In this document: in pieces, positions 1-5,414 of the stretch
How positions within the stretch are numbered: position 1 is the stretch's first letter
Layout: the number at the start of each line of letters is the position of its first letter
From: Deinococcus ruber
GTDB lineage: Bacteria; Deinococcota; Deinococci; Deinococcales; Deinococcaceae
Reading direction: 5' to 3'
NCBI RefSeq assembly: GCF_014648095.1
Contig: NZ_BMQL01000092.1
Coordinates: 1 to 9,986 of the forward strand
DNA length: 9,986 bases
Program-made: the position numbers and the translations under genes
Notes under the pieces: model-generated
Told to the model about the DNA's origin: nothing
Database searches by the model: none
What the model saw: the letters and a program-made list of their open reading frames with translations, nothing else

Positions 1-278
1 GCCATGTTGTTTCGGAGCTTGGTCCACTGAACCTTGTAGCTTGCCGCGACTTGCCGAGGGGCGTTGCAGGCCATCTGGGAGGGCAGCTTGAACGTTTCCC
101 GCAGGTCATCGTACACCAGGGTCTGAAGGCGCATTCCGGCCGAGGGCCTGTTCTCTCGGAAGGCGACTTCGGAGGCGAAGTTCAGCGCGTTACGGTACGC
201 CAAGGTGACGGTGTCCAGAGCGGCTTTCTGCTCCGGGGTGTGCCGTAATTTCAGCTTGGCTGTGAGCGTGATCTTCAC
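1..278 (-). CDS. tnpB: TnpB-family RNA-guided nuclease (IS200/IS605), N-terminal part, cut by window edge
   Basis: Reading the minus strand from the GTG at 278-276 gives VKITLTAKLKLRHTPEQ and onward through LQTLVYDDLRETFKLPSQMA and RQVAASYKVQWTKLRNN, about 92 residues with no stop before the window edge. This matches the N-terminal region of the TnpB/IS1341 branch of IS200/IS605 accessory proteins, including the TPEQ, VYDDLR and LPSQMA blocks. TnpB proteins are RNA-guided DNA nucleases that act at the donor site and promote element retention; the RuvC and zinc-finger parts would lie to the left of base 1, so activity cannot be judged. The GTG start is chosen because conserved residues begin there and a TAAAAT box sits 7 nt upstream, compatible with a leaderless mRNA; there is no good ribosome site. 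No tnpA is seen on the right, so this is either a tnpB-only element or tnpA lies elsewhere. Identity is secure, integrity unknown. Confidence 0.85.
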   Translation of the reverse strand, partial: MKITLTAKLKLRHTPEQKAALDTVTLAYRNALNFASEVAFRENRPSAGMRLQTLVYDDLRETFKLPSQMACNAPRQVAASYKVQWTKLRNNM

Positions 279-285
279 AAGGAGT

Positions 286-291
286 ATTTTA
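286..291 (-). promoter_or_regulatory. Candidate -10 box for leaderless tnpB transcript
   Basis: On the minus strand the hexamer TAAAAT is followed by 7 nt and then the GTG start codon of tnpB. This TANNNT-to-start spacing is typical of leaderless genes in Deinococcus. A -35 element is not convincing (TGGATA at a 17-nt spacing). Assigned by motif and spacing only. Confidence 0.35.
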
Positions 292-347
292 TTGGTACGT
301 CCATGAAATATCCAGAGGCGATAACTTCGCTGTAAGCCAGAGCAACC

Positions 348-427
348 CCGCCCCGCTGGGGCGGCTGGGCTCTCCCTCCCCCACCAGAACCGCGTCGTTT
401 GCGGTTTGGTGGGGGACTCCCGCCCAG
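348..427. repeat. Two abutting GC-rich hairpins upstream of tnpB
   Basis: The first hairpin is a perfect 7-bp stem, CCGCCCC (348-354) with GGGGCGG (358-364) and a 3-nt loop. It directly abuts a larger one: outer stem CTGGGC (365-370) with GCCCAG (422-427), an internal loop, then a long stem of CCCCCACCAGAACCGC (378-393) with GCGGTTTGGTGGGGG (401-415), one bulge and a 7-nt loop. They lie 70 nt ahead of the tnpB start. Subterminal hairpins recognised as single strands are the ends of IS200/IS605 elements, so this may be the left end; a dispersed intergenic repeat is the alternative. A TTGAT, the target of the Deinococcus element ISDra2, reads on the minus strand at 493-489, but that is 62 nt from the hairpin foot, further than usual. 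Confidence 0.6.
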
Positions 428-585
428 ACCCTTTTGGTTGAAGAAAGGAGGTCGCGGAGGCCATCCCCGAACTTCGATGCAGAAGCGGATCAAGACCGCC
501 AAGTGGTGGAAAGGAGCATCCATCATTTCAAGGATGTTCGGGCCCTGGCAACCCGCTACTGATATTGCAACACCCCTGTGGAGGA

Positions 586-666
586 TCAGTTCGGTCTGGC
601 CTGGTGTTCTTCGAATCGAGCGGGTGAGCGGTACCCCAGGCTGGAATGGCGTCGCTCACGGTTATA
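586..666 (-). pseudogene. IS3-family transposase (OrfB), C-terminal remnant
   Basis: On the minus strand from about 666 the reading YNRERRHSSLGYRSPARFEE ends with HQARPN and a TGA at 588-586. The block YNRxRRHSSLGYxSPxxFE is the hallmark C-terminus of IS3-family DDE transposases (rve/integrase core). Upstream residues in this frame (TAQQPS) no longer match the family, so only about 27 codons survive and the catalytic DDE residues are absent. The TGA is followed by a segment whose plus-strand copy starts TGGCAACCCGCTACTG at 546, a plausible right end because many IS3 elements begin with TG and end with CA; the partner end was not found. It cannot be functional. Family assignment is strong because the motif is highly specific. 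Confidence 0.75.
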
Positions 667-766
667 GGACGGCTGCTGCGCCGTGGTACGACCGACTGAG
701 CCGTGCCAACTCGGTACGCTCATCATCCATCAGGCCACGGAGTGGGTTCTTCTGGAGGCGAGGCAT
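662..766 (-). pseudogene. IS630-like helix-turn-helix transposase, N-terminal remnant
   Basis: From the minus-strand ATG at 766-764 the reading is MPRLQKNPLRGLMDDERTEL, then ARLSRSYHGAAAVL and a TAA at 664-662, 34 codons. This resembles the start of the helix-turn-helix/IS630-type transposases common in Deinococcus, which open with MPRL, a short proline-containing linker, then a helix rich in E and R leading into an SRS segment. The HTH and catalytic parts are missing, because the sequence switches at about 664 into the IS3 remnant in another frame. A TA dinucleotide at 800-801 followed on the minus strand by GTGGGTCAGTTGGCACAG could be the insertion point and left end, as IS630 elements insert at TA. 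GAGG lies directly against the start codon, too close to be a good ribosome site. Assignment is from memory of the family and moderately sure. Confidence 0.5.
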
Positions 767-802
767 CCTCAAAACTTACAGCTGTGCCAACTGACCCACT
801 AG

Positions 803-946
803 GCGGCTCTGTTGTGTCGTAGCTCCAGCGATGTCCCTCCTTGATCCATCTACCTGAACGCCACCTGCGGGGGCACCCCTCGCTTCACCAGGACTTCAGC
901 CCCTCTTGAGAGCAGTACGCGGTCTTGCGCTGGCGGAGGCGTCTCG
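803..946. other. Intergenic segment, no gene recognised
   Basis: Neither strand gives a reading frame that can be tied to a family. The minus strand has a short open stretch (DRVLLSRGAEVLVKRGVPPQ) that ends in TAG and could be another worn transposase end, but no diagnostic motif is present. The plus strand holds GGAGG at 935-939, discussed under the corA start. Confidence 0.4.
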
Positions 947-976
947 GTGGTATACCCAGACTGTACTTCATCTCAC

Positions 977-982
977 TATATT
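977..982 (+). promoter_or_regulatory. Candidate -10 box for leaderless corA transcript
   Basis: TATATT is followed by 6 nt and then GTG at 989, the spacing expected when transcription begins at the start codon itself. No good -35 is seen at 16-18 nt (ACCCAG). The alternative GTG at 947 has GGAGG at 935-939 with a 7-nt spacer, so the two signals compete and the real start cannot be settled from sequence alone. Confidence 0.35.
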
Positions 983-988
983 CACCGC

Positions 989-1969
989 GTGAGCATCCGG
1001 GCCTACCTCTATGACGCTGATGGCAGTGATCACCCGATCACCCTCCAAGACGATGTCCTGCAGCACCTCACCGAGCGACAATTGCTGTGGATCGACGTCA
1101 CAGGACAAGATCCGGCGGAAATCGAACAGGTGGGGGCCGTCGTTCATCTGCACCGCGAGTCGATTCGCACGCTCCTCAATCCCATCGGTCGACCCCGACT
1201 GGATATCTTCGGCGAGTACTTTCAGGTCAACGTCGTCGCGATTGAAGCAGCCTCCCACGGGGATGAACCGAGCTTCCGTGAACTGCCCCTGGATTTCTTT
1301 GCGGGCCCCAACTATTTGGTGACGGTCCATACCGACGCGCTCCAGTTCTTGCAGGACTTCGATGACCGCGTGCGGGCCGACAGCGGCCTGGGCGCGCTCG
1401 ACTCCGCCTCCTTCCTCGCGGCGCTGCTCGACTGGCACATCAATAGTTACTTTGCGGTCCTGGATACCTTTGAAGCGGCGGTGGACGACTTGGATGAAGA
1501 GGTGTTGCTGCATCCCAATGACCGCGAGTTCTTACAAGACCTGGTGGACTTACGCCGACAAGGTGGGCAACTGCGGCGTATTTTGGCGCCGCACCGCGAG
1601 GTATTCTCCGGACTGGCACGCCCCGATTTTCAGGGCCTGAACAACACGAATGCCAATCCGCAGTTCCGAGCATTGGATGACCGCTTCGAGCGGGCGATGG
1701 ACATGGTCGAGAATGCCCGCGAGCTGGTGCTGGGGTCGTTCGAACTGTATATCGCCGGGACTGGCCGCAAAACCAACGATGCCGTGCAGGTGCTCACCAT
1801 CGTGACCGTCTCGCTGGGCATTGTCGGCGCGGTGGCTGGAGTGATGGGCACGAATTTCACAGTAGGGTTTTTCAAAGCGGGGGAGCAGGGCTTCATCTGG
1901 ATGCTGATCGGCATGGCGGTGCTGATCGCGCTGGTCCTGCTGCTGGCTCGGAGAAGAAAGTGGATTTGA
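989..1969 (+). CDS. corA: CorA-family divalent metal cation channel
   Basis: A 326-residue protein, close to the size of Thermotoga CorA, that should form a homopentameric inner-membrane channel for Mg2+ or Co2+ with a large cytosolic funnel. The N-terminal cytosolic part (residues 1-260) contains HLHRESIRTLLNPIGRPRLD and LPLDFFAGPNYLVTVHTD, as expected for the family, followed by long helices (about 140-250) rich in acidic residues. The C-terminus has two membrane segments, about 268-290 and 298-321, ending in basic RRRKWI on the cytosolic side. The pore signature between them is GTN (287-289, in VMGTNF) instead of the usual GMN. Start at GTG 989 is preferred because the family similarity begins at SIRAYLYDADG and a TATATT box sits 6 nt upstream; GTG 947, with a good GGAGG site, would add 14 residues that look non-conserved. 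It appears to be a single-gene unit. Substrate may be Mg2+, Co2+ or Zn2+; the sequence does not decide. Confidence 0.9.
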   Translation: MSIRAYLYDADGSDHPITLQDDVLQHLTERQLLWIDVTGQDPAEIEQVGAVVHLHRESIRTLLNPIGRPRLDIFGEYFQVNVVAIEAASHGDEPSFRELPLDFFAGPNYLVTVHTDALQFLQDFDDRVRADSGLGALDSASFLAALLDWHINSYFAVLDTFEAAVDDLDEEVLLHPNDREFLQDLVDLRRQGGQLRRILAPHREVFSGLARPDFQGLNNTNANPQFRALDDRFERAMDMVENARELVLGSFELYIAGTGRKTNDAVQVLTIVTVSLGIVGAVAGVMGTNFTVGFFKAGEQGFIWMLIGMAVLIALVLLLARRRKWI

Positions 1970-2138
1970 GTATGGACGTCCGCGTGACGTTCACGCAGCA
2001 AGGTCGCCCCTGCCGCACGGCCATAATGACATCGAACTGGAAGGCGTCCCACGACAACAGGGCACTTCGCTTCAGGTGGACGGTGGATGCCAGAGACGGC
2101 GAGGCAGCGAGCGCAGCAGAGACCAGAAACCAGCACAC
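1893..2138 (-). CDS. Possible short secreted protein, probably a truncated gene
   Basis: From the minus-strand GTG at 2138-2136 the product is 81 residues and opens with a textbook signal peptide, MCWFLVSAALAASPSLA, likely cut after SLA, followed by STVHLKRSALLSWDAFQFDV. A strong ribosome site AGGAGG lies 7 nt before the GTG. Both features are unlikely by chance and support a real gene start. About 60 residues in, however, the frame enters the 3' end of corA antisense, and the tail (EPAAGPARSAPPCRSASR) looks like shadow sequence; the true C-terminus was probably lost when corA or its neighbours arrived. The gene starts 33 nt after the stop of a decayed minus-strand frame (2172-2520) and may have been its downstream partner. 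No family is recognised. It could still be fortuitous. Confidence 0.3.
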   Translation of the reverse strand: MCWFLVSAALAASPSLASTVHLKRSALLSWDAFQFDVIMAVRQGRPCCVNVTRTSILKSTFFSEPAAGPARSAPPCRSASR

Positions 2139-2171
2139 AGCATTACCTCCTGGGAATCGGAAGCCGACAGC

Positions 2172-2520
2172 TTATTCGCTTTCCAAGCGCTGGACTGAAC
2201 GACTCCGCGTGGTCTCAAGGGCCTCATCCAATGACGACGACAGCGCGATCTCAGGAAGAAGATACTGCTGGGTCTGAAGGAAACCGCCATCCTGCCCCTT
2301 GTTGAAAATGCACAACAGCAGCGAAGCTCTTGTCGGCGAGGTTGAGGTCCCGCTTGGGCAGACACGGCCGAGCGGACTGGTCGGAGCGTGTTGTCTGCGG
2401 GCCGCCGACCGGGGTGATCAGGCCTTCGTTGTGTTCGCTGGCTGTGGAGTGCCGGGGCAAGATGTTGGCAAGCGGGATGTGAGTACAGACCCTGACCGTG
2501 TCGGTGAAGTCGTAAGCCGA
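2172..2520 (-). pseudogene. Decayed minus-strand gene of unknown family
   Basis: Two minus-strand frames with GC-rich third positions abut. The first, from about 2520, reads SAYDFTDTVRVCTHIPLANI, continues through GLITPVGGPQTT and reaches DLNLADKSFAAVVHF near 2308. The second then continues as CIFNKGQDGGFLQTQQYLLP, followed by EIALSSSLDEALETTRSRSV and a TAA at 2174-2172. Together they look like one coding sequence broken by a frameshift near 2300-2320. No ATG start is seen; the frame runs into the AT-rich promoter of the plus-strand operon at about 2524, so the 5' part seems lost. I do not recognise the family. The plus strand here has no frame with comparable coding character and no family match. 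Support is codon pattern only. Confidence 0.3.
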
Positions 2521-2523
2521 GGA

Positions 2524-2561
2524 TTGACATATAATCTCTATATAGATTATCTATATAGAGA
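2524..2561 (+). promoter_or_regulatory. Promoter overlapped by perfect 27-bp palindromic operator
   Basis: TTGACA (2524-2529) is directly followed by TATAAT (2530-2535). Bases 2535-2561 are a perfect inverted repeat, TCTCTATATAGAT, central T, ATCTATATAGAGA; each arm contains the octamer palindrome CTATATAG (2538-2545 and 2551-2558). A second, overlapping 20-bp near-palindrome (2531-2550, nine of ten pairs) shares the left arm. Either TATAAT acts as the -10, or TTGACA is the -35 with TATCTA (2548-2553) as -10 at 18 nt; in both cases the palindrome covers the polymerase site. The MarR-type regulator encoded second in the operon is the obvious ligand-responsive repressor for it. Confidence 0.8.
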
Positions 2562-2564
2562 CAT

Positions 2565-2570
2565 AAGGAG
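2565..2570 (+). promoter_or_regulatory. Ribosome binding site of the SRPBCC gene
   Basis: AAGGAG lies 5 nt before the ATG at 2576 and fixes that start. It stands only 3 nt after the operator palindrome. Confidence 0.75.
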
Positions 2571-2575
2571 ACACC

Positions 2576-2989
2576 ATGTGGAACTACGAACACCAGGCCA
2601 CCACCAGTGCCCCGCCCGAACGCCTCTACTCGCTCTGGAGCCACGTCGAGACCTGGCACGAGTGGAACGACGACCTGCAGCGCGCCTACCTCCACGGGCC
2701 GTTCGCAGTGAACAGCACCATCGATATGGTGAGCGCCCAGGGCACCCTCACCCTGCGCCTCGCTGACGTGCAGGAGCATGAGGGCTTCGTCGACGAAGTG
2801 GAACTGGATGGCCTCCTGTTTCGCACGTCGCACCACCTCGCGCGTCTTCCTGGCGGTCCCACCCAGGTCACGTACCGCATGGAAATCACCGGCGAACACG
2901 CCGATCAGCGTGGGCCCGAGATCGGTCCGCAGATCACCGGCGACTTCCCCGACACGGTCACGGCCTTGATCTGCCACGCCGAACGCTGA
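2576..2989 (+). CDS. SRPBCC-fold (polyketide cyclase/START-like) protein
   Basis: A 137-residue soluble protein. The opening YEHQATTSAPPERLYSLWSH followed by WHEWNDDLQRAYLHGPF is the typical first strand and helix pair of the SRPBCC helix-grip fold, and strands such as TLTLRLADVQEHEGFVDEVE and QVTYRMEITGEHAD continue it. The fold forms a hydrophobic pocket; members bind or modify small aromatic or lipid-like ligands, but substrate cannot be read from sequence. There is no signal peptide or membrane segment, so it is cytosolic. Start is fixed by AAGGAG. Its TGA overlaps the ATG of the next gene by one base (TGATG), so the MarR regulator is translated by coupling. Expression is probably controlled by the palindrome at 2535-2561. 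A joint role in sensing or removing the compound that releases MarR is an inference from the pairing. Confidence 0.8.
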   Translation: MWNYEHQATTSAPPERLYSLWSHVETWHEWNDDLQRAYLHGPFAVNSTIDMVSAQGTLTLRLADVQEHEGFVDEVELDGLLFRTSHHLARLPGGPTQVTYRMEITGEHADQRGPEIGPQITGDFPDTVTALICHAER

Positions 2990-3414
2990 TGGCCCTCGAA
3001 CCCGGCGACAGTCCAGGATTCCTGCTGTGGCACGCCACCCTGCGCTGGCAGCGCCAGATCACCGCTGCGCTCGAACCGCTCGGTCTCACGCACGTGCAGT
3101 TCGTGCTGCTCGCCTGCAACTGGTGGCTCAACAGCCACGGCGAGACGCCCAACCAGCTGCGCCTGGCCGAACAGGCAGGCATCGACGTGAAGATGACATC
3201 GCAGGTACTGCGCGCCCTGGAAGCCAAAGGCCTCACCGCGCGCACCCCCGACCCGACCGACACCCGCGCCAAGCGCCTGCAGGTCACGGCGAAAGGCGCA
3301 CTTCTGGCGCCACGTGCCGTTGAAGTGGTCGAAGCAGTCGACCACGCCTTCTTCCAGGCTGGCCTGAACCCGCAGACGCTCGACTTCCTGCGGAAGCTTT
3401 CAAATCCCGGCTAA
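2989..3414 (+). CDS. MarR-family transcriptional regulator
   Basis: A 141-residue DNA-binding protein of normal MarR length. Residues about 10-45 form the N-terminal dimer helix (FLLWHATLRWQRQITAALEP), followed by the winged helix-turn-helix: LTHVQFVLLACNWWL, then RLAEQAGIDVKMTSQVLRAL as recognition region and a wing containing RTPDPTDTRAKRLQVTAKG with the conserved DxR-type turn. C-terminal helices complete the dimer. MarR proteins are dimers that bind palindromic operators and release on binding phenolic or other small ligands. The start codon shares one base with the SRPBCC stop and has no ribosome site of its own. It most likely represses its own operon through the palindrome at 2535-2561. 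Downstream no strong terminator is visible, only weak stems (3447-3460) without a T-run. Confidence 0.88.
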   Translation: MALEPGDSPGFLLWHATLRWQRQITAALEPLGLTHVQFVLLACNWWLNSHGETPNQLRLAEQAGIDVKMTSQVLRALEAKGLTARTPDPTDTRAKRLQVTAKGALLAPRAVEVVEAVDHAFFQAGLNPQTLDFLRKLSNPG

Positions 3415-3660
3415 CCGCCCCTGAGTCCCGCACGGGCGTCGTCGTTGCTGGGAATCCAGCGCCCGGATCCTCTGAAAGTCGTCAGCAGCCTGTGTAAAAT
3501 CAGCCTTACCGGCTGCCATACCTGTACCATCGCCTCAGGTTGATCTGTCACCAACGGACGCAGCGACCAATCATCCGATACGCTCAGCATCCCCCAATCC
3601 GCATGGGCGTATTGTTCAACGGAATATCCCCAAACCCCCTCTGACGATCTGGGAGACGCG

Positions 3661-4929
3661 ATGAACATTCCGTTCACATCTCCCCGACGATCAATTCACG
3701 CCCAAGGACAGCTCACAGGCCGTCAGACGCGGGCCAGCAGAATGGCAAGGATGAACCGCTCCCTACGCCTTACGGCACTGCTCGCTGCTGCCCTGCTTCT
3801 TCCCGCTATGGCTCATGCCAAGCCCAGCACCGTGCCCGCCTTCCAGCTGACACTGCGCGTTCAGGAACCCCGCATTCAGGACGGGAAGGTCGTGAAGCGC
3901 CAGATCGTCAAATCATGGCCGATGAATGCCAAGGGAATCACGTTCAGCAAACAAGCCGGGACGTTCAGCAGCCTCCTTTCGGCAGGGCTGGACATTGCCC
4001 AGCGGCAGATCAACGCGCACGCCCCGCAGCCTGCGACCTTCCGCAAGGTGGACGGGCACTGGATCGCGCGCCAGCAGAACGGTTGGACGCTGGACCGCGA
4101 CGCTACCAAAGCGAACATCCTGAAGGCGGCCCTGGCGGGGGAATCCAGCGCCGAGGCTGTGATCAAGGTCACGGCCCCGCAGCGCAGCGTGCAGCTGCTG
4201 GCTGAACGGGGCGTGGTGTCACACGTCTCGACTGGCAGCAGTTCGTATAAGGGCAGCCCACGTTTCCGCGAAACCAACATTCTGGTGGGTGCTCAGAAGC
4301 TCGACAACTTCTTTATTGCGCCTGGTCACACCTTCGATTTTGCCCGAGAGGTGGGGGATATCAGTGCCAGCACCGGCTTCGTGAAGGGCTACGTCATCAG
4401 CGGTGGTACCCTCGAAAAGGAAGACGGCGGCGGTATCTGTCAGGTATCCACCACCCTCTTCCGCGCCCTGTATCAGGCAGGTCTGCCCATCGTCGAGCGT
4501 CATGAACACTCGCGCCGCGTGGAATATTACGACCCGGTGGGCTTCGAGGCCACGGTGTACGCGCCCCAGAAGAACCTACGGATGAAAAACGACACCGCCG
4601 CTTATCTGTTCGTGCAGGCCAGCTGGGACAGGAAAGCCCAGACGCTGCACTTTGACCTGTTCGGCGCGGCGCCCACGCGCACCGTTAGCATCGGCAAACC
4701 CGTTGTGACCGATTTTAAACCGCCCGCTCAGCCCAGCTATACGCCCGACAACCGGGTGCGTCCTGGGGGCCGTCGGCTCCTTGACGTGCCGATGCAGGGC
4801 ATGACCAGCCGCATCGTCCGGACGATCAAAACAGCAGACGGCAAGGCCACCACAGATACCCTGAAGAGCGTGTATCAGCCCTGGGGCGCGGTCTACGGCG
4901 TGCAGCCTGGCGACCGCCGCCTGCGCTGA
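3661..4929 (+). CDS. Secreted VanW-family protein with G5-like C-terminal domain
   Basis: A 422-residue exported protein. A hydrophobic signal segment, LRLTALLAAALLLPAMAHA, lies at residues 35-53, after an unusually long n-region. The VanW domain (about 195-340) carries the hallmark GGGICQVSTTLFRALYQAGL with C260, plus FIAPGHTFDFAREVG and ERHEHSRRVEYYDPVGFEA. The C-terminal ~75 residues (VPMQGMTSRIVRTIKTADGK, then SVYQPW) resemble a G5 domain, a module linked to cell-wall binding. VanW is named for a vancomycin-resistance cluster, but its biochemical role is unsettled; action in the cell envelope is likely. GGGAG at 3651-3655 supports the ATG at 3661; an internal ATG at 3751 would give a normal signal peptide starting MNRSLRLTALL and is a real alternative. 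A strong hairpin terminator follows at 4991. It seems to be a single-gene unit. Confidence 0.85.
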   Translation: MNIPFTSPRRSIHAQGQLTGRQTRASRMARMNRSLRLTALLAAALLLPAMAHAKPSTVPAFQLTLRVQEPRIQDGKVVKRQIVKSWPMNAKGITFSKQAGTFSSLLSAGLDIAQRQINAHAPQPATFRKVDGHWIARQQNGWTLDRDATKANILKAALAGESSAEAVIKVTAPQRSVQLLAERGVVSHVSTGSSSYKGSPRFRETNILVGAQKLDNFFIAPGHTFDFAREVGDISASTGFVKGYVISGGTLEKEDGGGICQVSTTLFRALYQAGLPIVERHEHSRRVEYYDPVGFEATVYAPQKNLRMKNDTAAYLFVQASWDRKAQTLHFDLFGAAPTRTVSIGKPVVTDFKPPAQPSYTPDNRVRPGGRRLLDVPMQGMTSRIVRTIKTADGKATTDTLKSVYQPWGAVYGVQPGDRRLR

Positions 4930-4940
4930 ACGTCTCCACC

Positions 4941-5414
4941 GTGAACATTCCCGGACGTCTCGAGATCACCGACGTGAACCCGCTCCATCTGCTGCGTGGG
5001 GCAACCCCACGCAGCGCCATTTCTAGGTACATAGACGCGGCACGGAACGCACGTGATCGAGAAGACTTCTTCTGTTCTCGCGTGGCACACGAGATTTTGA
5101 ACTCCTTTGAAAAAGTGTCGGGATTGAAAGGGCAAGCGGCTTGGACGAGATCGTGTACAGCTTGCCAATCGCAAGATCCGTTACTAGAGTATGACGTGCC
5201 CTCGACTCCTCTAATCCCGATTGAGCAGCGCCTCAGGGAACAGATGAACGCCGCGCGTCCAAGCGCCGACCTTCCCCGTGCTGCCCTTCCGGGCCAGCTG
5301 GGCGTCAACGCCCTTGTGCTGACGCGCAGACGTGGCGTGATCCCTGACAGCGTCGCCCTCTTGAACGCGTTGAACTTTGAGATTCCCGTGCCGTCGAAAG
5401 AAGCCGCGTCATGA
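4941..5414 (+). CDS. Unrecognised ORF coupled to the histidine kinase gene
   Basis: An open frame of up to 157 residues whose TGA overlaps the kinase ATG in an ATGA arrangement, typical of translational coupling. No family is recognised. The last ~56 codons, from ATG 5244, have GC-rich third positions like neighbouring genes and read MNAARPSADLPRAALPGQLG, later TRRRGVIPDSVALLNALNFE; a modest AGGGA site lies 4 nt before that ATG. The earlier part (DFFCSRVAHEILNSFEKVSG, with cysteines in SCTACQ) has weaker codon bias. The GTG at 4941 lacks a ribosome site, and the vanW terminator hairpin lies inside the proposed N-terminus, so the true start is probably internal. It may be a small partner of the kinase, a truncated gene, or a chance frame; only the overlap and the codon use of its 3' part support it. 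Confidence 0.35.
   Translation: MNIPGRLEITDVNPLHLLRGATPRSAISRYIDAARNARDREDFFCSRVAHEILNSFEKVSGLKGQAAWTRSCTACQSQDPLLEYDVPSTPLIPIEQRLREQMNAARPSADLPRAALPGQLGVNALVLTRRRGVIPDSVALLNALNFEIPVPSKEAAS
4991..5015 (+). terminator. Hairpin terminator after the vanW gene
   Basis: A perfect 11-bp stem, GCTGCGTGGGG with CCCCACGCAGC, closes a CAA loop. It starts 61 nt after the vanW stop codon. The following GCCATTTCT is only a weak T-tract, so it may work as an intrinsic terminator of moderate strength or as an mRNA 3'-end stabiliser. Confidence 0.55.

Noticed and set aside
275..526. 83-codon minus-strand frame ending in an overlap with the tnpB GTG
   Set aside because: It runs through both hairpins, giving runs of P, G and R, and has no family resemblance; the overlap with GTG is likely chance.
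624..659. GTGAGCG/CGCTCAC arms as an RNA structure or Mg2+ riboswitch ahead of corA
   Set aside because: The arms fall within the IS3 coding remnant and no M-box features are present.
399..794. 131-codon plus-strand frame upstream of corA
   Set aside because: It starts inside the hairpin and runs antisense to the IS3 and IS630-like remnants, so it is a shadow.
968..1513. Long minus-strand frame inside corA
   Set aside because: Antisense shadow of a clear CorA coding region.
1982..1996. Perfect stem GCGTGA/TCACGC just after corA as a terminator
   Set aside because: Only 6 bp with a 3-nt loop and no T-run; too weak to call.
2299..2766. 155-codon plus-strand frame crossing the operator palindrome
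   Set aside because: It translates the palindrome itself and overlaps the SRPBCC gene out of frame, with no recognisable motif.
2072..2977. 301-codon minus-strand frame across the SRPBCC gene and its promoter
   Set aside because: It is antisense to the well-supported SRPBCC gene and crosses the operator; composition (runs of R, P, C) is not protein-like.
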